From: a virus
IMG/VR virus record: IMGVR_UViG_3300025759_009870
Location: 1 to 21,015 of that record
DNA length: 21,015 nucleotides
Direction: 5' to 3' (one strand)
Shown: positions 7,461 through 12,516 of the stretch, in pieces
How positions within the stretch are numbered: position 1 is the stretch's first letter
Layout: each line of letters starts with the position of its first letter
The notes under the pieces: generated by a model
Told to the model about the DNA's origin: nothing
Seen by the model: only the letters and a program-made list of their open reading frames with translations
Databases searched by the model: none
Program-made: the position numbers and the translations under genes

Positions 7461-8046
7461 AATAAATGATGAAATTTTAGTAGTTGAAAATTTTTTTACC
7501 GATGAACAAATATCAGATATAAGAAAAGAAATCTTATCTTTAAAAGATAGTTTTAGAAGATCAGAAAATAAACATTTTGCATTTGATAGAGTTTTTTTGG
7601 ATGATCATTATAAAAATACCGAAAGATATTTATCTCCAATGCTTACATATTTTATACCTACACTTTATAGTAAAGAATTAATAGAATTTATTGAACTTTA
7701 TTATCCTACATATAGTTTTCAAACTCTTAGAAAATTACCAGTTTCAGAGTCACAATTAACAGTGTATAAAAAAGATTTTTTTTATAAACCTCATACTGAT
7801 AATTCTATTGGAAGAGTATTTTCTTTTGTTTTACCTATATTTTTAGATGATGAAAAACCATTTGAAGGTGGAACAACTACTGTATTTTATAAAGATGAAG
7901 AGATAGAATTAGAACCAATTCATAATAGATTAATGTTATTTTCAACTCATGTACTACACGCAGTTAATCCAGTAACAAAATATACTAAAACTGATTTACC
8001 TATAATTGGAAGAATAACATTAAATGGTCATATAAATTGGTATTAA
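7447..8046 (+). CDS. 2-oxoglutarate/Fe(II)-dependent oxygenase (prolyl-4-hydroxylase fold)
   Basis: Predicted hydroxylase using 2-oxoglutarate, O2 and Fe(II). The double-stranded beta-helix core is visible: Fe ligands H116-x-D118 in 'KPHTDNS', the strand pair around 'FEGGTTTVF' (139-147), distal histidine H171 in 'LHAVNPV', and R189 in 'IIGRITLNGH' for binding 2-oxoglutarate. I place the start at 7447 (199 aa). The longer frame from 7351 lies inside the zinc-ribbon gene and adds no conserved sequence. The target could be a viral protein, a host protein or a nucleic acid. The gene is noticeably richer in A/T than its neighbours (one 60-base line counted 23% G+C against 38% in TerL), suggesting separate acquisition. 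Confidence 0.88.
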   Translation: MNPIKINDEILVVENFFTDEQISDIRKEILSLKDSFRRSENKHFAFDRVFLDDHYKNTERYLSPMLTYFIPTLYSKELIEFIELYYPTYSFQTLRKLPVSESQLTVYKKDFFYKPHTDNSIGRVFSFVLPIFLDDEKPFEGGTTTVFYKDEEIELEPIHNRLMLFSTHVLHAVNPVTKYTKTDLPIIGRITLNGHINWY

Positions 8047-8049
8047 AAT

Positions 8050-8394
8050 ATGATCATCTACATAGACGGTGGTACTAGGAATTCTAATATCTGTCTAGTA
8101 GACGGAGACCACACAGTTGTAAAACATAGAAGTAAAAATCCTACAAACAATGAACTAGAATACTTGGCACTGCTTTACGCACTTGGTTATATACGTGACA
8201 AGTACAAGGGAGAAAAGGTAACTATATACAGTGATTCACAACTCATGGTTAATCAGATGAACGGTAAGTGGAGAGTAACCACACCAAACCTAGTAGCACT
8301 ACATGAGAAATGTTCGTGCATGATTACGCATAAAATAAAATTAAAGTGGATCTCAAGAAAGTTTAACCTTGCTGGTCATGTACTTGAGAAGTAG
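8050..8394 (+). CDS. rnhA: RNase H-fold nuclease (RNase HI/RVT_3-like)
   Basis: Predicted to cut the RNA strand of RNA-DNA hybrids, for example primers during viral replication. The catalytic series is visible: D6 in 'YIDGG', E37 in 'NNELEYLAL', D62 in 'YSDSQLMVNQMNG', then 'WISRKFNLAGH' with H110 where bacterial RNase HI has its fourth acidic residue. A histidine there is common in the RVT_3-type branch, so activity is still plausible. At 114 aa it is a compact form. It starts 3 bases after the oxygenase stop, and its 3' end overlaps the convergent gene at 8363-8608 by 32 bases. Confidence 0.85.
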   Translation: MIIYIDGGTRNSNICLVDGDHTVVKHRSKNPTNNELEYLALLYALGYIRDKYKGEKVTIYSDSQLMVNQMNGKWRVTTPNLVALHEKCSCMITHKIKLKWISRKFNLAGHVLEK

Positions 8395-8608
8395 TATTTT
8401 TTCTAGGATAAGTATTGTTAGGTCTCTCGTTAGGTTGCTCATGTTGTTTAAATAATTCTAACATCCTTTTAAATAATGCGGCATCACTTTCATACATGTT
8501 ACCGTTTCTTGTCTTCTTTACAAGTTTGGCGAATTTTCTAAACTCATCTTTATCTTCCCATAGAATAGAAATAGTTGTAAATACTGTTCCTACTTTTCTG
8601 TTAACCAT
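8363..8608 (-). CDS. Small putative DNA-binding protein (81 aa)
   Basis: Possible ribbon-helix-helix-type regulator. The longest frame begins at 8815, but the ATG at 8608 is preceded by a - strand TATA box at the leaderless distance, so I use it. Residues 5-15 (KVGTVFTTISILWED) look like a beta strand. A basic helix (DEFRKFAKLVKKTR) and a second helix (ESDAALFKRMLELFKQH) follow, as in MetJ/Arc-like proteins. The last 25 residues are Asn/Pro/Gln-rich and disordered. It is the only - strand gene in the left half and is transcribed divergently from 8681, a typical position for a local regulator. Its specificity is unknown. Confidence 0.65.
   Translation of the reverse strand: MVNRKVGTVFTTISILWEDKDEFRKFAKLVKKTRNGNMYESDAALFKRMLELFKQHEQPNERPNNTYPRKNTTSQVHDQQG
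8397..8402 (+). terminator. Possible U-tract terminator after RNase H
   Basis: Six T's just after the RNase H stop (TATTTTTTC), inside the convergent gene. It fits archaeal U-tract termination but is short. Confidence 0.3.
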
Positions 8609-8626
8609 AAACACAATTACGTTAAC

Positions 8627-8639
8627 AAATATATAAATG
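8627..8639 (-). promoter_or_regulatory. TATA box for the 8608 gene (divergent region)
   Basis: Read on the - strand, CATTTATATATTT lies about 25 bases before the ATG at 8608. Together with the + strand box at 8652-8661 it makes a compact divergent promoter of about 70 bases. Confidence 0.6.
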
Positions 8640-8651
8640 TTTATAGATACG

Positions 8652-8661
8652 TTTTTATAAA
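8652..8661 (+). promoter_or_regulatory. TATA box for the 8681 gene
   Basis: TTTTTATAAA, centred about 25 bases before the ATG at 8681. Only about 20 bases separate it from the divergent - strand box. Confidence 0.65.
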
Positions 8662-8680
8662 CGATATACGTCTCTATCGT

Positions 8681-9061
8681 ATGGGTTCTAAAATCAAAGC
8701 AAAGTTTGATGGAGGTTGTAAAATCTGTGGAGCAGAGTGGTCTGTTGGAGATGACTTGTTCTATCAGAAAAATCCTAAAGCAATATGTGCTGAAGAACAA
8801 TGCTTCAATCAACAAGGTGGAACTGTTCGTGAATACACATTCAATAAAAAAGATGATGTAATTGTAACAAAGATACCTGATGTTGAAGTAGGAGATTCAG
8901 TTAAACAAGTTGCAGAGATACTACAACAATACATCGTTGTTGCACATCACTTAACTAAATCATTATATCCAGAGTTAGATGTCAACACACATACCTTCGG
9001 TCAAATCCGTTCAAAGATTATTGACCAACTTCTGTACTGTACTGACATACAGAAACAATAA
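8681..9061 (+). CDS. Protein with N-terminal PARP-type-like zinc finger (126 aa)
   Basis: The N-terminus carries C13-x2-C16 ('GGCKICGAEWSVGDDLFY') and C36-x4-C41 ('AICAEEQC'). This is the layout of a recurrent phage zinc finger in which a 'G-E/D-x-I/L' turn follows the first knuckle. Residues 50-126 are unrelated to a known family: a short beta part (REYTFNKKDDVIVTKI) then a helical C-terminus (VGDSVKQVAEILQQYIVVAHHL). It has its own promoter and is followed by an eight-T tract. A nucleic-acid-binding or adaptor role is inferred from the finger; nothing indicates an enzyme. Confidence 0.75.
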   Translation: MGSKIKAKFDGGCKICGAEWSVGDDLFYQKNPKAICAEEQCFNQQGGTVREYTFNKKDDVIVTKIPDVEVGDSVKQVAEILQQYIVVAHHLTKSLYPELDVNTHTFGQIRSKIIDQLLYCTDIQKQ

Positions 9062-9069
9062 TTTTTTTT
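9062..9069 (+). terminator. U-tract terminator
   Basis: Eight T's begin right after the TAA of the 8681-9061 gene. Archaeal transcription often ends at such tracts without a hairpin, and a new TATA box follows within 10 bases. Confidence 0.5.
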
Positions 9070-9075
9070 CATAAG

Positions 9076-9086
9076 GTTTATATTAT
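9076..9086 (+). promoter_or_regulatory. TATA box for the 9107 gene
   Basis: GGTTTATATTA, centred about 25 bases before the ATG at 9107. Confidence 0.65.
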
Positions 9087-9106
9087 CCATTATGTTACAA
9101 TAATCA

Positions 9107-9439
9107 ATGAACGTATCAGACGTACTAGACATCGAATCAAGTTACGGAAATTCTGTTGCACTTAAAGCAGGAGACAAAATTGTCATCCAAGGCTTCAAAG
9201 TAAAACACGTTGACGGAGTTGGTGCAGATGTTGCAGAGATTAAAACTACTGAAGGTATGAAACATTCATTTGGTAAGACTATCATCGGTCAAGCCAAGAG
9301 TGAATACTGGAATGATGTAGTTGCAAAATGTTTGGAGAAGGATGCAAGTGACGGACTCGACTGTTGGGTTGTTGAAAGACAAGCCGAAGGTACTAATCGT
9401 ACCATGTTAAGCCTATCAATGTTTCCACCTAAACAATAA
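9107..9439 (+). CDS. Hypothetical beta-rich protein, OB-like (110 aa)
   Basis: Family not recognised. Residues 18-60 read as successive beta strands (SVALKAGDKIVIQGFKVKHV then ADVAEIKTTEGMKHSFG). A helix follows (SEYWNDVVAKCLEKD), then two more strands (DCWVVERQAEG and TMLSLSMFPP). That strand-helix-strand order would fit a small OB-fold, so a single-stranded DNA-binding role is conceivable, but no diagnostic residues are visible. It has its own TATA box. Codons are somewhat more G/C-rich than in the neighbours, hinting at good expression. Confidence 0.7.
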   Translation: MNVSDVLDIESSYGNSVALKAGDKIVIQGFKVKHVDGVGADVAEIKTTEGMKHSFGKTIIGQAKSEYWNDVVAKCLEKDASDGLDCWVVERQAEGTNRTMLSLSMFPPKQ

Positions 9440-9441
9440 TC

Positions 9442-9450
9442 TTTTTTCTT
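9442..9450 (+). terminator. Possible U-tract terminator
   Basis: TTTTTTCTT lies between the stop at 9439 and the ATG at 9455. The gap is only 15 bases and holds no TATA box, so some read-through into the next gene is likely. Confidence 0.3.
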
Positions 9451-9454
9451 TATT

Positions 9455-9673
9455 ATGACTGACATTGAATATATGAAGATTGAAACAAATCAATTAGAGT
9501 ATGGTGCTTTTTGTTCACTTGGTATATGTGAAGATGATTTTGAATTGGGAGAAGTTGTAGTAAGACAGAGAGGAAATCTATTTCATGTAAGATGTTTTTA
9601 TTCAGATGAAGATATTCCTGATATAAAAATAGGTATAAATAAAACGTTTGATAATGCTAAACATCTAAAATGA
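9455..9673 (+). CDS. Small Cys/His protein, LIM/PARP-finger-like fragment (72 aa)
   Basis: Not firmly recognised. C20-x4-C25, a 'DFELGEVVVRQRGNLFH' stretch, then H44 and C47 resemble one zinc knuckle of a LIM or PARP-type finger, where a glycine-turn strand leads to 'FHxxC'. The rest is acidic (DEDIPDIK). It starts 15 bases after the previous stop with no TATA box at the usual distance, so it probably shares a transcript with 9107-9439. Its end overlaps the following zinc ribbon by 4 bases (ATGA). Confidence 0.65.
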   Translation: MTDIEYMKIETNQLEYGAFCSLGICEDDFELGEVVVRQRGNLFHVRCFYSDEDIPDIKIGINKTFDNAKHLK

Positions 9674-9777
9674 TATGTGATAGGTGTGGTTTTGAGATGG
9701 ATAAGATGACAGTATGTCATCAGATATGTCCTAACTGTGGAGCAGTAGTTGATTGTTCTGACGGTGTGTTTGACTAA
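9670..9777 (+). CDS. Zinc-ribbon mini-protein (35 aa)
   Basis: Very short but convincing: CxxC 'ICDRCGFEM' (C3, C6) and CxxC 'ICPNCGAVV' (C20, C23), each followed by Gly plus hydrophobic residues as in rubredoxin-like zinc knuckles, with extra C16 and C29. Its ATG overlaps the preceding TGA (ATGA), which supports translation. Such stand-alone ribbons are frequent in archaea and archaeal viruses; partners are usually unknown. Confidence 0.75.
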   Translation: MICDRCGFEMDKMTVCHQICPNCGAVVDCSDGVFD

Positions 9778-9778
9778 A

Positions 9779-9790
9779 AGTATTAATATT
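9779..9790 (+). promoter_or_regulatory. TATA box for the 9810 operon
   Basis: AGTATTAATATT, centred about 25 bases before the ATG at 9810. Confidence 0.55.
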
Positions 9791-9809
9791 ACTTCATTCG
9801 TATTCAGGT

Positions 9810-10352
9810 ATGGAAATTACATTCACTACTGAAAACATAGACAGAAAGTTATACGAACAATTAATTCTATTCTATATTTACGAACATTATAATTACAAGG
9901 ATCATAAAAGAATTGTAGATCAAGACAAGTGGAAGATTGAAATTAAAAGAACACAAGATTTCAATACAACTTTTTACAATGACAGTGCTAGACAAGAAGA
10001 ATTAGATTACTCATTACCACATGGAGTTACAGGTTTAGGTAAAGTTACATGTTACATTCAAGATAACAATAACGATATGTATACCATGCAGAACATGTCT
10101 GTCATATGTCATGAACTTGCACATATGATACTAATGATTTATTATCCAACAAAGACTGTGCAACAAAGATACAATGATTATTATGGTAGAGTAGGAGACA
10201 CAAGAAAGTTCTTTTCATGTGAGGTACACGATAGAGTAACGGAAGGCAGAACAAAAATCTTTGAAAGAAAACTAACAGTAACTAAAAAATATAGATTCAT
10301 TGGTGTGGATATATCTGACATCACAAATGACAGGAAGACAATACGAGTATGA
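9810..10352 (+). CDS. HExxH zinc metallopeptidase-like protein (180 aa)
   Basis: Contains the zincin motif 'HELAHMILMIY' at 101-105, within a hydrophobic helix as expected for a metalloprotease active site. A possible third metal ligand lies downstream in 'SCEVHDR' (E138 or H140). The 100 residues before the motif are unrecognised and contain Tyr-rich helices (YEQLILFYIYEHYNY). There is no signal peptide, so it would act in the cytoplasm. It resembles SprT-like small metallopeptidases in layout, but I cannot assign the family. It could process virion or host proteins. It leads an operon with 10349 and 10512, and its stop forms an ATGA overlap with the next gene. Confidence 0.7.
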   Translation: MEITFTTENIDRKLYEQLILFYIYEHYNYKDHKRIVDQDKWKIEIKRTQDFNTTFYNDSARQEELDYSLPHGVTGLGKVTCYIQDNNNDMYTMQNMSVICHELAHMILMIYYPTKTVQQRYNDYYGRVGDTRKFFSCEVHDRVTEGRTKIFERKLTVTKKYRFIGVDISDITNDRKTIRV

Positions 10353-10519
10353 ATCCTAGAGACGAGATAAGATTAAACAAAGGTCACGTAGGTAAGAAGA
10401 CTAGAGAAGTATTAGAACAGGAGATGTTTTCAATGCTTAACACAAAGAAAGCATTTAGAAAACCTGATTGGCAAGAAACATTTAAATCACTAATCAACGA
10501 ATACTTATTGCTTGAGTGA
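10349..10519 (+). CDS. Small basic helical protein (56 aa)
   Basis: Unrecognised short gene sitting precisely between two others: its ATG overlaps the metallopeptidase stop (ATGA), and its end overlaps the TTG start of the next gene by 8 bases. The protein is basic and helical (MNPRDEIRLNKGHVGKKTRE, then WQETFKSLINEYLLLE), without cysteines or membrane segments. 'NKGHVGKKTREVLEQEM' is reminiscent of small phage proteins of unknown role. Confidence rests on the double overlap. Confidence 0.6.
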   Translation: MNPRDEIRLNKGHVGKKTREVLEQEMFSMLNTKKAFRKPDWQETFKSLINEYLLLE

Positions 10520-10886
10520 TAAAGTCTGTAACCGTTGTGGCAAGAAAGGATTAGGATGGGATGTTCCTTTTCATCAAAAGACTGGCAAGTGGAAACTAGA
10601 GAATCATAAAACAAACGAAGGTGTTTGGTGTAACAAACCAACAGAAGTTTCCATGATGAGAAAGAAACATGAAGTAACTCTGTGTCAATTATGTAGTGAT
10701 AGTAACTTTGGATTGTTAGAAAAGAATCAAGATGCAATTAAAAAACATATGGATATGTTTCACAAAGATGGTAGAACAATGACAACGTTAGATTATTCTA
10801 TGATGATGGGATTATCAAATCATTATCTAAAATTTTACAGAGACGATCCAAATTATCATCGTTATAAACATTTAGACAAAGGTTAA
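10512..10886 (+). CDS. Two-zinc-finger protein (124 aa)
   Basis: Two metal sites can be seen. The first is 'VCNRCGKKGLGWDVPFH' with C6, C9, H21 and C40 ('GVWCNKP'), a ribbon with a GKW-x-L strand as in many phage 'CR..G' proteins. The second is 'LCQLC' (C58, C61) with H79 and H84 ('KKHMDMFHKDG'), a C2H2-like arrangement. Residues 85-124 are a polar helical tail (LDYSMMMGLSNHYLKFY). The start is TTG within the end of the previous gene, giving coupled translation. Nucleic-acid binding is likely but not shown. Confidence 0.75.
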   Translation: MSDKVCNRCGKKGLGWDVPFHQKTGKWKLENHKTNEGVWCNKPTEVSMMRKKHEVTLCQLCSDSNFGLLEKNQDAIKKHMDMFHKDGRTMTTLDYSMMMGLSNHYLKFYRDDPNYHRYKHLDKG

Positions 10887-10892
10887 TATATC
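10881..10892 (+). promoter_or_regulatory. TATA box for the phosphoesterase gene
   Basis: GGTTAATATATC, overlapping the stop of the previous gene and centred about 26 bases before the ATG at 10913. An out-of-frame ATG at 10903 is too close to the box to be the leaderless start. Confidence 0.6.
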
Positions 10893-10912
10893 GGACATCC
10901 GTATGACAAACA

Positions 10913-11713
10913 ATGTTTTGTACACGTAAAACGATAGAACTACCTAAGAAAGATTCTGTCATTCAGTTACGACCTCTAGGAGATATTCATCTTGGTAACC
11001 TAGGGTGTGACATTGACAAGTTCATGAAGAGTGTAGATACCATCGCAAACAATGATGACTATATCACAATCGGTATGGGAGATTACATTGATAATGTAAT
11101 GGCTTATGCCAATGGTGCAATAGACAAACGTTGGAATCCTGAAACAGTTGACAGAAGAATGTTAACTACTGAGGAACAAACGGATGTATTCTTACAAGCA
11201 TGGGAACCTATCAAACACAAAACATTAGGACTTCACGCAGGTAATCACGAATGGAAAACTATCAATCAGAGAAGATTCATTAAGGATTTCTGCGAACCAC
11301 TTAACCTACCATACTTAGGAAGACTTGCATACACATCTCTAACCTTTACACATAAAGGCAAAGAGATAAGAAACTATCTAATCCTATCTATGCATGGTGG
11401 TTATTCTGGTATGGCTGCAGGGGGAGCAGTTAACAGAATGAAAGCAATCACAGGAGACTTTGATTGTGACTTGGTTCTTATGGGTCACAACCATGATACA
11501 TGGGTAAGACCAATAGTAAGAACTGGTTATGATAGAAAGCACAATCTACCTGTAGAAAAGAAAGTCCTAATGGGAAACACTGGTACATTCCTTCGTGGAT
11601 ATGAGAAGGGCGTAGATTCCTATGTCGAAATCAATCCAAAGGAAGCAAAGAGAGTAGGTACTATTACCATTACTTTCGATCCATACAACGGAGACTTGTT
11701 CGGACATGACTAG
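10913..11713 (+). CDS. Calcineurin-like metallophosphoesterase
   Basis: Predicted two-metal phosphoesterase. All family motifs are in order: 'GDIH' (23-26), 'GMGDYID' (54-60), 'GNHE' (110-113), 'MHGG' with H161, and 'GHNHD' (191-195). A final 'LMGNTGTFLRGYE' stretch follows. At 266 aa it is a complete single-domain enzyme without signal peptide. Members cut nucleic acids (Mre11/SbcD), nucleotides or proteins; no Mre11 capping domain or Rad50 partner is visible, so the substrate is open. It has its own promoter, and its end overlaps the winged-helix gene by 8 bases, so the two are co-transcribed. Confidence 0.93.
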   Translation: MFCTRKTIELPKKDSVIQLRPLGDIHLGNLGCDIDKFMKSVDTIANNDDYITIGMGDYIDNVMAYANGAIDKRWNPETVDRRMLTTEEQTDVFLQAWEPIKHKTLGLHAGNHEWKTINQRRFIKDFCEPLNLPYLGRLAYTSLTFTHKGKEIRNYLILSMHGGYSGMAAGGAVNRMKAITGDFDCDLVLMGHNHDTWVRPIVRTGYDRKHNLPVEKKVLMGNTGTFLRGYEKGVDSYVEINPKEAKRVGTITITFDPYNGDLFGHD

Positions 11714-11975
11714 ACCACAAGGAAAACTACTAAAGGCTTCTACGGTTAATGACATTCCAGCAAGAAAAATGATACCAGAAAATACTATAAGATATAAAAC
11801 CTACAAGTATATACAGACAGCAAAGAAACCATTACTACAACGAGACATTCATCAGGCAGTAGCTCCTACATCTCCTAAAAGAGTTATAGAAGTTATACTT
11901 GCTGACTTGGCAAACCAAGGAATAATCAATCGTGAGAAATGTTTCTGTGGATGCTCATACATATATACAAAGTAG
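11706..11975 (+). CDS. Winged-helix-like DNA-binding protein (89 aa)
   Basis: Probable small transcription factor. Residues 28-80 show a winged-helix layout: helix 'TIRYKTYKYIQTAKK', then 'PLLQRDIHQAV' and 'SPKRVIEVILADLANQG' as the turn and recognition helices, then the strand 'IINREKCFCGCSYIYTK' as the wing. The C-terminal CFCGC could bind a metal but lacks a partner pair. The ATG overlaps the phosphoesterase stop by 8 bases. A T-rich tract follows the stop. DNA target unknown. Confidence 0.7.
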   Translation: MTRPQGKLLKASTVNDIPARKMIPENTIRYKTYKYIQTAKKPLLQRDIHQAVAPTSPKRVIEVILADLANQGIINREKCFCGCSYIYTK

Positions 11976-11982
11976 ATTTATA

Positions 11983-11990
11983 TTTTTTTT
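11983..11990 (+). terminator. U-tract terminator
   Basis: Eight T's within an A/T-only stretch 8 bases after the stop of the winged-helix gene, before the next promoter. Confidence 0.5.
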
Positions 11991-12007
11991 ATATTTCTTT
12001 GACAGCT

Positions 12008-12018
12008 TAATTTAAATA
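12008..12018 (+). promoter_or_regulatory. TATA box for the 12041 mini-gene
   Basis: TAATTTAAATA, centred about 27 bases before the ATG at 12041. An ATG at 12031 opens only a six-codon frame. Confidence 0.6.
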
Positions 12019-12040
12019 GGGTATTGTGTTATGGTTCTTT

Positions 12041-12166
12041 ATGTTCATTGAATTTAAAATAGATGGATTACAACAACCACAAGTTATTCCTATTGAGAAA
12101 GCTTCCTCTGTTGCAAAAGAACTTGAGAAGAGAGGAAAGAAATTTCAACTAGGAAAAACTCTTTAA
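12041..12166 (+). CDS. 41-residue hypothetical protein
   Basis: Short free-standing gene delimited by its own TATA box and a nine-T tract after the stop, which is the main support. The product begins with a strand (MFIEFKIDGL), has a helix (ASSVAKELEKRG) and a basic end (KKFQLGKTL). It has no cysteines and no membrane segment. No family recognised; it could be a small adaptor or inhibitor peptide, without direct evidence. Confidence 0.55.
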   Translation: MFIEFKIDGLQQPQVIPIEKASSVAKELEKRGKKFQLGKTL

Positions 12167-12175
12167 TTTTTTTTT
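12167..12175 (+). terminator. U-tract terminator
   Basis: Nine T's directly after the TAA of the 41-codon gene. Confidence 0.5.
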
Positions 12176-12182
12176 AACTAAC

Positions 12183-12193
12183 GTTTATATTTT
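12183..12193 (+). promoter_or_regulatory. TATA box for the MCM-RadA operon
   Basis: GTTTATATTTT, centred about 26 bases before the ATG at 12214. This is the only promoter visible for the replication/recombination genes that follow. Confidence 0.65.
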
Positions 12194-12213
12194 AGGACTT
12201 TGTATACTATCGT

Positions 12214-12516
12214 ATGCAGTTTAACTCTAGCATCAAAACAATATCTGTCACTGAAAATGCAAGAAGAATTTTTCAAGAACTAGATGAGATAAAACCAAAG
12301 GGAATGTCGTTCAGTTCTTTCCTTGCTTTTGTTGCAGAAGATTATTTAATCAATTACACTGGTCACACACCAGAACAAAAACAAACTAACATATTATCTG
12401 ACGATTGGTATTCGATTGTCAATAATTGTGATGAAGAAGAATTAAAAAATATACAAGAAGCCTTAATAAGAATACAAAACCTAGTAGATAACAGAGTGAG
12501 AAAGCAATTATGTTAA
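12214..12516 (+). CDS. Small putative DNA-binding protein heading the MCM operon (100 aa)
   Basis: Possible ribbon-helix-helix protein. The N-terminus has a strand (SIKTISVTENA) and two helices (ARRIFQELDEI; SFSSFLAFVAEDYLIN), the usual Arc/MetJ order. The C-terminal half is acidic and helical (CDEEELKNIQEALIRIQNLV), perhaps for dimerisation or contact with MCM. It is first in a transcript with its own TATA box, and its end overlaps the MCM start by 7 bases. It may autoregulate the operon or assist origin recognition. These roles are inferred from position; no signature residue proves the fold. Confidence 0.65.
   Translation: MQFNSSIKTISVTENARRIFQELDEIKPKGMSFSSFLAFVAEDYLINYTGHTPEQKQTNILSDDWYSIVNNCDEEELKNIQEALIRIQNLVDNRVRKQLC

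Noticed and set aside
8609-8815. N-terminal 69 residues of the - strand frame starting at 8815
   Set aside because: It would cross the divergent promoter and the 8681 gene; its composition is Ile/Phe/Cys-rich as expected of a shadow frame.
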